Of a DNA stretch of 64,000 bases, positions 39,121 to 48,686 are shown in pieces. Both the position numbers and the translations under genes were made by a program. How positions within the stretch are numbered: the first letter of the stretch is position 1; every line of letters starts with the position of its first letter. The stretch comes from Lingula anatina. Its lineage: Eukaryota > Brachiopoda > Lingulata > Lingulida > Lingulidae. The notes beneath the pieces were generated by a model. It worked only from the letters and a program-made list of their open reading frames with translations. It had not been told where the DNA came from and made no database searches. The stretch spans positions 164,827 through 228,826 of the forward strand of contig NW_019775158.1 of assembly GCF_001039355.2 (NCBI RefSeq). Direction: 5' to 3'.

Positions 39121-39351
39121 GTGGAGAGAGCCCAAATGAACTTCACTGAGGCTCAGAGGGAGTGGGCGGCAGGCTGTCACATGTTGAAACGTCAGGGGGA
39201 ATCTTCAGAAGTTGCTGCCGCCATTGCCTTCCTCTGCAGCAGAGACGCTTCCTTTATCACCGGCGCTGATCTCCCGGTAGATGGCGGCTACATAGGCCGT
39301 GCAAGGCATGGAAAAGATCGGCCAGATTTCACTGGAATTATTCCTGACTAG
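39121..39351 (+). pseudogene. Orphan exon 4 of SDR-A, duplicate copy
   Basis: Differs from the exon at 34,896-35,126 by three amino acids (Thr/Met, Asn/Lys, Pro/Arg). It has the same acceptor, stop and AATAAA. It also lacks exons 1-3, so the deletion predates the split of the two copies. Probably allelic to the first copy. Confidence 0.8.
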
Positions 39352-39711
39352 TTGATATATGGAAGAAATTTAAAGAATGAATAAAAAAAATTAACTGATG
39401 ATTATGTGTTGTTCCACTAGACTTCCCTGGTTGAACATAAAAATAGACACAATCTCCATCAAATAGACACAATCTCCGTCAAACGCTTATCATTTATTTA
39501 TTTATCTTCCATCATTATTAGGAGAAGAATGTCTCTTGTTGAACCGGAACAGAACCATATAAATCTCCCGTATGAAATAACGCTATGACATAGGGGCCTA
39601 TATATGTACAAAAATAACGTAAATAAGTATTGGAGCTGGTATCTATATAGAGACCTGTGCATATTTGACATACATAATAGTGCTGTAGCAGATAGATACT
39701 GGCATTACAAA

Positions 39712-42700
39712 ATGGAGCGTCGTCAGCCTATACTAGACCAGTCGCATACAAAAGACAGGTTTAAAGGACGTGTTGCCGTGGTAACCGGGGGAGCCTCAGG
39801 TATCGGTAAGGAGTGCGTCAAACGCTTCCTTAATGACGGCGCGTCCGTGGCCTTTCTAGACACAAATCAAGAAGCGGGCAAACTGCTAGAGGCGGAGCTG
39901 AAAGCGGCCGGATTTGACGCCATATTTTACCATGTTGACGTCTCGGACAGGGACGCATGTTTCGGGGCCGCAAAAGACATAGCAGGCAAGCATGGCGGCT
40001 GCATCCACGCTGTGGTAAACTGCGCTGCAAGTTTCCTGTTTAAAGGTAATTAGTGTCATTTCCACTGGGGAGAAAGGTTATGTCTATGCTCTTATATACA
40101 TATAGCAGGTACACACAAAGGGCAATAGAAATGTCACCTCTACTGAATCAATACTTTGGGGGAGATAAATGACTGTGGAATGATATGCTCCTGGTATCAT
40201 TTTATTTACATCAAATTTCACAAAAAGAATGAAAACAAAATATACGTTTTACCAAGATATGCAGTTTCAAGTCCAAAATTAGTACTTAGTGAGATAGCCA
40301 CGTGACCTTATAATAGCTGCCAGTCTACGAGGCAGGGATTCATATAATTGCCTGAGCATGTGCTTTGGGCTTATGTTGGCCCAAACATGAAACACTGAAT
40401 CTAACAGAGTTTGTCTGCTGGTTCGACGGGCATTTGTCAAAAGTTTTGACATATCATTCCACACATTTTCTACTATGTTTTCATCCGGACTCTGGGCAGG
40501 CCACATCGAGTTCGAAAATTCAGTAAATGTGGTTCAAAGGCTTTACCAGCAGTTCGCCAGTATCGGACCCGTCTGTCATCAGAGTTCAGACCAAAGCAAC
40601 ACTCATCAAAAAAGTTTTATAGGACCAATTGTCATGGACTAACCAGTTCCAGATTCTGTTGGCCCTAGTTCACTCTACGTTGCCTGTTTTGTAACGATTT
40701 AAGAGGTTTCAGTCTTGCTACCCTGCTGTACACTCTCTGAGCATGTAACCGACGCCTAGCAGTTTTTAAAGACACATTCTTATGTGTGAAATTGTTCCAC
40801 TGTGTTGTCAACTGACAAGCAGTGTCGAACCTTGACAACGTGGACATCAATATCAGTCGTCGGTCTTCAAGGTCAGTAGTTTTTCTTGGACGACCCATCA
40901 GAGGCATTTTGTCTCTTCATCCAGTGTTTCTATACCGACACCAGACCCTCTGCACGATTCTGACTGAACAATTAAACTGTATAGATATTCTGACATTGCT
41001 TATATTCCACCTCTTCAGGTTAATACCTTGACATCCATAATAAACGATAATTGCCTGTATCTTGCCATATTGGAGATAGACAGGAAGAACATTTGCTGTA
41101 CATGTACAAGACCAACAATACAATTCCATGGTATAGCGGTTTCATACTCATTAGTCACATTATAAGTAGACCAGGCATTATAACTACCCAAGATCTGCCT
41201 ACTTTGATTTAGGGGCCTACTGTAATTTAGGGGGTTACACTTCTATTGTTCAGTGTGTGTACTAATGGACTTGTGTCCTTTCTCTTTTCACAAGAAAGCA
41301 CGCCTTATTGACCTTGAAAAATACATTATCGATGGCTAATTTCCACGGTCAGTTTTCGATCTGTAGAGGGGGGATGTGAGCAAGCACTGTTTCAGCTGTT
41401 TATACAACTTCAGATCATTTCAGAGATTTTACAAGGCAAGAACAAAACGCTCCGTTGTATTATAATATATTTGGTCATATGTCATGGCATTTTTCCCAGG
41501 TTTAGATGCGTCCATGTCCGACTGGGGAAAGATAATGGGTGTGAACGTGGCGGGCTCTTCAAATGTGGTACAGGCATGTTATCCTTTTTTGAAGAACGGT
41601 AAGTGAGTCACGTGGACTCCGCTCTTAATGCCTCAATTAAGAGCTTTAAATGTGCCAACAATTGGTGTCGTATCAAATGCGTTGAACTTATTCCTATTAC
41701 TTATATAATTCCTTATGAAACATTTATAATTTACAGCTTAATATGTAACAAAGCGTAAAAGTCATTAGCAACGTCACTGTTATTTCTCTTCTGAATAGAT
41801 AGCTTCGTCTCCTCCAACACAATGTATTGCAACTACAGATTATCTTGAACGTACTAGAATATAAACACGTCCATGCATCACAACGATGATCCCAATCAAA
41901 GCATCCATTGTCTTCTCTAACATAATGTATTTACGTTTTCCAACAGACGGACGGGAAACGCGCGCCATAGTAAATATCGCCAGCATATCTGCCCATTGCA
42001 GTCAGAAACATCGATGGACGTACAACAGTAGCAAAGGGGCGATCTTGCAACTGACGAAATGCATGGCGCTTGACCTAATTAAAGACGGAATACGGGTCAA
42101 CTCTGTTTCTCCTGGAAATATATATACCCCTGCAGTAGGTAGATTTGAGTGACAAATATTGTTCAATTTATATATTTATGTAAAGTAATTGAATTTAATT
42201 TATTCATGAAATAAGTAAAGTATGAGTTATATTTTCTACGTTATCATTTGTTTACATCAAAAACATATGGAATTTTTTGCAGTCAGTTCATGAAGACATC
42301 ATCTTGTGGATTATATGATTTTATTAGCGTAAGTTTCTTCTTGCCGTGCTTATTTATGTTATGTTAATATATTTCAACTTTGTCGTTTGTTTTTTCAAAG
42401 CCTTAATATACTTTTCTTCTTTTCTTTTCCCCCTTCTTTCTTTTCTTTTTTTTTTTCTCATCTCACTGCTTTTTCTTGTAGTTGTACGCTGTCGTTGGAA
42501 ATGACGAAACCCAAAGAGCGTGGCTCGACAGCACGCACATGATGAATCGCATCGGTGAAAGCTCAGAAATTGCTGCCGCCGTTGTCTTCCTCTGCAGCAG
42601 AGACGCTTCCTTTATCACTGGCGCTGATCTCTCGGTAGATGGCGGTTACACAGCGATGGGACCTGAACGACACGGCCAAGACGGCCCTAATTTTACCGCA

Positions 42701-42715
42701 GCCGTTCCGGAATAA
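39712..42715 (+). CDS. Short-chain dehydrogenase/reductase, type B (SDR-B1)
   Basis: Four exons: 39,712-40,045, 41,500-41,598, 41,947-42,134 and 42,482-42,715; intron phases 1, 1, 0; all donors GT, all acceptors AG. The 284-aa product is a classical SDR resembling FabG-like reductases. TGGASGIG is at residues 25-32 (nucleotide binding), Asp50 ends the second strand and predicts NAD(H), Asn127, Ser157, Tyr170 and Lys174 are the catalytic set, and [13 protein letters not shown] lies near the C-terminus. NNAG is replaced by NCAA. The start ATG follows conserved upstream sequence shared with SDR-B2. Intron 1 is enlarged by a Tc1 element (40,112-41,259). The substrate is unknown; neighbouring AL genes suggest a shared carboxylate pathway. 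Confidence 0.9.
40112..41259 (-). mobile_element. Tc1/mariner element in SDR-B1 intron 1
   Basis: Ends start CACACA and pair over about 28 bp with mismatches; TA flanks both sides (40,110-40,111 and 41,260-41,261). It is the same family as the copy at 37.5 kb but more diverged. SDR-B2 intron 1 shows the empty site (atagcagtaataac near 51,985). It lies antisense to the host gene. Confidence 0.9.
40279..40907 (-). pseudogene. Broken Tc1 transposase
   Basis: The N-terminal helix-turn-helix part (40,665-40,907; [13 protein letters not shown]) and the C-terminal part (40,279-40,506; [15 protein letters not shown]) are both readable on the minus strand. The segment carrying the first catalytic Asp lies in a different frame near 40,570-40,620, and the second catalytic Asp region is deleted near 40,507. 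Inactive relic. Confidence 0.85.
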
Positions 42716-43809
42716 GAGCAACAGCAGATGAACACGGTTGGGGCGTTGAGCAAACTATGTTATACCTTATATAATATTAAGTATGCTGGAGAGTAATTGT
42801 ATCATCATCTTGCAATAAATACGTTCAAAATTTTCTGAAGTAAAAAAATTTAGAGTATTGTAAAGAAAAAAATTCAATTGCGTCTGTCTTTGTAGGTTTC
42901 GGATAATTTCAAAATGCAAATAATCACAAGAAAACTGGTAGTTAGCCATAGTCAACGTTACGCTTTTCAATTGATGCTTACCAGTATTTGCGCAAACCGA
43001 AATTTCTCGCCAGATATTTTCCGAGGAACTTGAGAGAAGATAGCCACTGTTAAATATGTATTTAATGTGTCACTGGTTACGTTTTTCCGCAATTCACCTT
43101 TTATATGAGAAAAAATACGAACAATATGTTGTACTCCGGTTTATTGCTGTCAAATATTTATAATAACCAATTGCAGAATTTTTCATTCTTCATGACAAGT
43201 TTTTACTTTATATCGTATATTATATTATTTGAGTTATGGTTGGTTAAGAATGAATGTAATCCACTTAATTTTGACACTACCTATGGAAAACGAGTCACTG
43301 CCTCCTTTAGGTTAACTGGGCTTGGAGGACTGCGACAGTTTTATCTTGGGTCAAAATGGGGTAAATTTTCTGGTCTTATAAGTAAAGATCAATATTTGGC
43401 TTTATTTCATTTGTAAATCCGACTTGCACAGTGACAGTATCGTGTCCTAGACAACTTGTATTGAAAACGATAAAGAAACGATAATATAAGTCCACGCAGA
43501 CGTACAGTGTATGTTTCTTTTAAAGTAGGTCCAATCATCACAGCTAGACGTCTTGCTGTAGGTACCAGTCTATAGCATACACGTAGACCTTGCAGTACCT
43601 TATGTAACTTGATAATAACATGTTAACTACGGTTTATATCAATTCATTGAACATTAATTGTGGGATTATTCTTATGCTTCAATATTTATATTTACTCTTT
43701 ATATAAAACTGTATCATGCATTTATTTATCTATTTATTTGTGAAATTGAAATTTTATGATCACATACTTGATAATGATCGATAATACCATGCAGTAGTAC
43801 ACAGTGTTT
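42716..43809. other. SDR-B1 3' flank and inter-unit spacer
   Basis: The part 42,740-43,430 resembles 53,870-54,530 downstream of SDR-B2, and from about 43,440 the sequence matches 30,160 and 54,540 upstream of AL1 and AL3. A likely poly(A) signal (caataaata) follows the stop by about 100 bases. The 103-codon frame at 43,105-43,416 is not conserved as protein in the paralogous spacer. Confidence 0.6.
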
Positions 43810-44134
43810 TATATCAATCAAGTTTTTTCTATATACGCTAGCTGAGGTATGACCGTACTCAGTGACAAACTTGCTCATGAATCAATAATCCCGACAGGCC
43901 ATGTTGACCTCCTTGACGGCTCAAGTAAACACTGATATCGGGACCCATTTTCTAACTGCCCTGGTTTTTAGCCCTCGGGTAAAGCGGGACAAGTTCTTCT
44001 GTCTAGCGTCACGGACTTTGCGCCAAGGGGTGTGTCATTCATCCATTTAAACATATGTCACGCTTCCCTTTGCACAAGCGTCGGCTGAAGCGTGTGGAGA
44101 GAAATCGCACAGTGATCACAACCTGATAGTTGAA
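43810..44134 (+). promoter_or_regulatory. AL2 promoter-proximal block and 5' UTR exon
   Basis: Conserved with the blocks before AL1 and AL3. It ends at the GTAAGT donor at 44,135. The paired acceptor lies at 45,831-45,832 just before AL2, giving a 1.7-kb 5' UTR intron. Confidence 0.6.
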
Positions 44135-45851
44135 GTAAGTGTAGATCTAGGTGACATTGTCACAGACGGTGTCACAGAGGCATTATATGCATGTTTTATG
44201 TTGTAAATCTCTAATATTTCGGCATTTCTTTGTCGAGCGACAGTCATCGCAGTATTTAAGGTGAAGAACATATAGTCCACATTAGCTGATGATTAAAATG
44301 CATTGTTTTATATTCCGGGTGATCATAAAAGCTGGCGGGATTCTTCGCAGACATGTTGTTAATAGTGTATATTTAATACATGTGAAGCTCAGTATCGCAA
44401 ATTGCTGAATGCCACCTGGAACAGTTACAAGCACACACTCCTGTTATCATGACCTACATGTACCTTACTACTGTGAACACCTGTATCGTAGTCCCCTGCT
44501 TGTTTAATATTGCTTCACTAGTGCTTTTGACCTAGAGTATGAAACAGAAAACAATATATCCCCCCACCTGTCCCTAACGTTAACTTCCTAAAATAGTGTG
44601 ACGGGGGCTTCTACGTGTGCTAAAAGCGCGTCACTGTAGAGTTATGAACAACTCTCTTTTCCCTCTAAAAGAAATTTTATTGTGCGCACACGGACTACAT
44701 CAAGTTAAAGATGTGACCACAATGTCTCTCCCTCAATGTCTCCTTCCAACGGCTTGGGTACGCTGTTATTTTCCCGACTCGCCGAACACACCGAATGCGG
44801 CAGAATGCTGCATTTTTTTAACAAAATAAGGGCGACAGGTGGTTCACATCTCACGTCAAGGATGGACATTTTTGATTCAACATTTACTTAATTATTGGAA
44901 ATACTGATTCTAGACCTTCGATTTAAATAGTGTGATTTGCCCGGTTCTTTGATTCTTAATATTTAATTTTGACCGAACCGGAACTGGTCATTTTCCTGAA
45001 CTAGCGAAGTGCTTATTAAATACTAATACATGACACCAAGAGATAATCAATTAAATCTTTCTATATCTATCTGCTGTTGCTCTGTCCTCTGCTTGCAATT
45101 TAATTGACGCGTTTGCCGACCACTAGAGGTCATTAATTACGGCACTCATTCGCTGGACTGAGATCGAAGGTTATTATGTTTGGTCAGTGCTTGAACGTCT
45201 AATGAGACTTATGTTGTTTTTGCAATCTTATTGTAACTAATGAATTTTAAATGTTTTTAAAATTTAAATTAAGTTCTTACTTAAATTTGTAACACTACCG
45301 TGTTATAATAGACAAAATCCTATGGGGAACTATTGAACATATGCCCTATAGGAATTCTATAGGACGCCAGTTAAAAATCAATATATAGAGTCAGACAGAT
45401 GTCCGTCTTTTCTGTCTTTTTCGAAATGGAGTTAAATCGAGTGTCACTTCTGGGGAGTTGAATGGATTGTTCCAAACATAACATTTTGGTTGATGTAGAA
45501 ATCTCGTGACGGAAGAGGACTTTAAGATAATTAGCTCTCTTTTATGCACGGCAATCGCCTCACATAAAACGGTGCAAAATTCTGACCTGTTTAATCCCTA
45601 TAAACTTTATTTACCCTCCACCAGGGCCGAGGAGTAATTATATGCACTTTTCTCTAACGCGACACATAGTAAAGAAATGTGCCAGGAATTAACTTTAGAA
45701 AGGACTGTGAATATCAAGTGAAAAATAAATCTCAAGAAAATATATAAAAAAGTGTGTGTTTTTTTTCTTTCTCTGTTATGATATTTACCGTTGATGCTTT
45801 TTGCTTTATTAAGGTAGTGTACTCTTTTTCAGCACACCCGACAGAACAAGC

Positions 45852-47534
45852 ATGGAGAGGATTAATCAGGCCCATCTTAACAAGAGAAGCTACTACCACA
45901 TTCCTCAAATTACGTCATACGCTTACGTCACCTTGCACGAGGCGTTCGACATCACAGCACAACTATATCCCACCAAAAATGCCGCCGTTTTTTACCAGAC
46001 CCGAGAGCAGCGAGAGAGTATGACATTTTCTGAACTAAAGAAACAGTCCATCTCATTGGCCGAGTCACTCCGTCGCCGTGGTTACTCACGTGGCGACCGC
46101 GTGGCATTTAGCTCGCCGAACTGCATTGAGTTTTTCCCGCTCACTTTGGCTTTGTCTCGTCTAGGATGCAACATGTTCATGTTGAGCAATTTGAACAACC
46201 TTTGCGATGACGTGCTGGAATACAAATGCCGCGCTTTAATGTTGTACGTGGGAAATGATAAGGAGAGGGAAATATACAGAGAAATCGCCTCCAGGGTACC
46301 TCAAGGGACCAACCCATTGAGCGACATCGTCGTTTTTGGACCTTACGGCGACGATGTTCTTGGGACTGGTGCTTCGCTGAACAATCTAATCAAGGGAGAA
46401 GAAAATGGCACCCCGATAGATGGAGCAGCGGAACAAGTCGACCCAGACGACCCTATGTGCGTCTTCTTCACGTCTGGTTCCACTGGGAAGCCGAAAGGCA
46501 TTCAGTTGACCCACAATGCCTACATCAACTGGGCCCGAATGGACGTGGCGTCTTTTGCAGGCGCCGACAGCGTCTTATTTAACGACCGCCCGATGACCTG
46601 GTTAGGTGGACACGGACTGATTATGGAAATGGCCGTCTGCGGGACAACCGCTCTCACTGTCAGCTCCAGTCTCGTTGTCGCGGAAGGAGAGGTGGACTTC
46701 GTCTTCACCATCTTGAAAAGAGAGAGTGTCACCAACACCGTTATGATGCACTATTTCATTGTGGACCTTTTAAACTACAGTGATGCCGTTTCGTTCTGTC
46801 AGGTACCCAGTCTTCGCTATATCGTAACGGGCGGGCAGGTGATGGACAGAGATCAGCTTAAGAAGCTCCTGACCCTCTTCCCTAACATCAAACAGATCAC
46901 AGTCGGGTATGGATCCACCGATGCCGGACCGATCGCCCTGCAGGACGTGACGTATGACACCAGAAGTGACAAAATGCAGGTGATAGATGGCGTTGAAGTG
47001 AAAGTCGTTGAGCCGGACACCAATCGCGATGTACCTCCTGGGTCCGCGGGTGAAATTTGCGTCCGTAACCCCATGATTTACCGCTGCCTTTACGTGGACA
47101 ACGAGGCGGCTTCCCAGGCAGCGTTTGACGAGGCGGGCTGGTTCCATACCGGTGACATTGGTGCCATGACCACCGACGGTCAACTCTCTGTCTCGGGCCG
47201 CAAGGACGATATGATTAAGCGGGCGACTGTCAAGGTCTTCCCAGCCGAGGTAGAGGCCGTCATCGCTCAAAACCCAGCCGTTAAAGACGTCATCGTGGTA
47301 GGTGTACCAGATATCCGGTTACGAGAGGAGCTCTGCGCATGCGTTATCATGGAGAGCAGCGGGAATGTAGAGGGACTGGAGAGTTGGTGCAAGAAAAAGT
47401 TTTCTGTGGGGCCGGATGGCTTGTCACTGGCGCCGAAGTATTATCTTCAGTTCGAAGAATTCCCTTTAACAGGCACCGGAAAGACGCAACGAAAGTCTAT
47501 AAGAGAAAAAGCTTTAGAGAAACTGAAATTATGA
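45852..47534 (+). CDS. Adenylate-forming acyl-CoA synthetase-like enzyme, AL2
   Basis: 560-aa paralogue of AL1 at the same motif positions: TSGSTGKPKG from 207, YGSTDAG from 353, WFHTGD from 430, GRKDDMIK from 449, Lys544. It shares the Thr at 459 in the A8 loop. By hand count it differs from AL1 at 8 of the first 206 residues but at 17 of about 71 residues between 231 and 301, the stretch between P-loop and A5 where the acyl group of family members binds. Single coding exon behind the acttttttcag-type acceptor. The start ATG is the only one close to the acceptor. It heads unit 2 and is followed 1.1 kb later by SDR-A2. Confidence 0.93.
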   Translation: MERINQAHLNKRSYYHIPQITSYAYVTLHEAFDITAQLYPTKNAAVFYQTREQRESMTFSELKKQSISLAESLRRRGYSRGDRVAFSSPNCIEFFPLTLALSRLGCNMFMLSNLNNLCDDVLEYKCRALMLYVGNDKEREIYREIASRVPQGTNPLSDIVVFGPYGDDVLGTGASLNNLIKGEENGTPIDGAAEQVDPDDPMCVFFTSGSTGKPKGIQLTHNAYINWARMDVASFAGADSVLFNDRPMTWLGGHGLIMEMAVCGTTALTVSSSLVVAEGEVDFVFTILKRESVTNTVMMHYFIVDLLNYSDAVSFCQVPSLRYIVTGGQVMDRDQLKKLLTLFPNIKQITVGYGSTDAGPIALQDVTYDTRSDKMQVIDGVEVKVVEPDTNRDVPPGSAGEICVRNPMIYRCLYVDNEAASQAAFDEAGWFHTGDIGAMTTDGQLSVSGRKDDMIKRATVKVFPAEVEAVIAQNPAVKDVIVVGVPDIRLREELCACVIMESSGNVEGLESWCKKKFSVGPDGLSLAPKYYLQFEEFPLTGTGKTQRKSIREKALEKLKL

Positions 47535-48246
47535 GAAGTTACTCTGTACATGTAGAATAATTGACTAAAAGCATCTAATTAGGGGGGAAATTTTGATGAG
47601 TTATAATTGTTTGCAAAAAGAAATAGTTAATGACAAAGGACACATTTCAGGAAAAAAAAACATAGGTTCTGTACGAGAAAAAGAAATGTGTGATGAAGAC
47701 AAACGGTCTTTAATTATATTGGATAGTTTCGCTATAGTGTATTTGCAAATTCAGTAGAATTATAGAGATACTAAAGCATGAAATGCTACAGCATGTAAAA
47801 AAATAAATATTTTTACCAGCCAGTATTTCATCTGCATTCAGATATTGGCAAGATATATAATCAATTTAAAAAAAGAAATGGCAAAATATTAGGTGTTTAG
47901 GTATTATTGTTTCGCAGAAACTTAGAGTCCGAAATATTTCCTTTATTTTCTTAGATCTGGTCCGTCTTTTCCATCTGCTCGACCGTGCCTTATTACAGCT
48001 ATTACTGTTGACTAGTAAGAGCCATCTACTGGGACATCAGGGCCAGTGGTGAATGAACGCGTTTTTTTCTGCAGAGAAAAGAATTAGTAGCTGCTGCATC
48101 CCGCAGTTCATTCTTTGTGCATCTCGTGGAAGTCGATATGGTTACGCGCGAGGCAGGATTGATTTTTATGTACAGACACAGATGTGTCTGTACATATAGC
48201 CGTCATCTGCGTCTGTCGTCGCCGTCGTCGTCGCCGTGCACTTTTA
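47535..48246. other. AL2 3' flank
   Basis: Similar to the AL3 3' flank (58,337-58,690) over its first 350 bases. The unit-1 flank differs. A run of cgtcgtcgccg-type sequence precedes the minisatellite at 48.25 kb. Confidence 0.6.
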
Positions 48247-48590
48247 CCGATAACACGATAAGTGAAAAACTGTTTTACGTTTTGGCTTGAAACTTACAGA
48301 ACTGATGAATATTCATTATACGCCGGTCAAGTTCGAAAATCAGCATGATCGGGTCACTTTTAGGGAATTTAAACTGTTTTTTTAAACTTTTTTCAGCATA
48401 TATGCAGCACCGATAACACGATAAGTGGAAAACCATTTTACCTTTTGGCTAGAAACTTACAGAACTGATGAATATTCATTATACGCCGGTCAAGTTCGAA
48501 AATCAGCATGATCGGGTCACATTTAGGGAATTTATGCTGTTTTTTCCCTTTTTTCAGCATATATGCAGCACCGATAACACAATAAGTGGA
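48247..48590. repeat. ~162-bp tandem repeat ending at single N
   Basis: Copies start ccgataacac at about 48,247, 48,410 and 48,571 (period 161-163 bp). The third is cut by an N at 48,591, so the true array may be longer. Shared text includes tgatgaatattcattatacg and aaatcagcatgatcgggtca. Diverged copies occur inside the insertion in SDR-A3 intron 1 (about 59,745-60,680). Confidence 0.85.
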
Positions 48591-48686
48591 NTAGTGCAAC
48601 GCATTTTAAATTCTAGTCTGCCATTATTTTCTCTCCACTCCCTTCCAAATCTCGCAAAGTATCGTTTGATTCCTCGTTAAGTCACG

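Noticed and set aside
43105-43416. 103-codon frame downstream of SDR-B1
   Set aside because: The paralogous spacer near 54,240-54,530 does not preserve the frame.
46770-47270. 166-codon minus-strand frame inside AL2 (and the equivalent at 57,572-58,072)
   Set aside because: Antisense shadow of the AL coding sequence; conserved only because AL is conserved.
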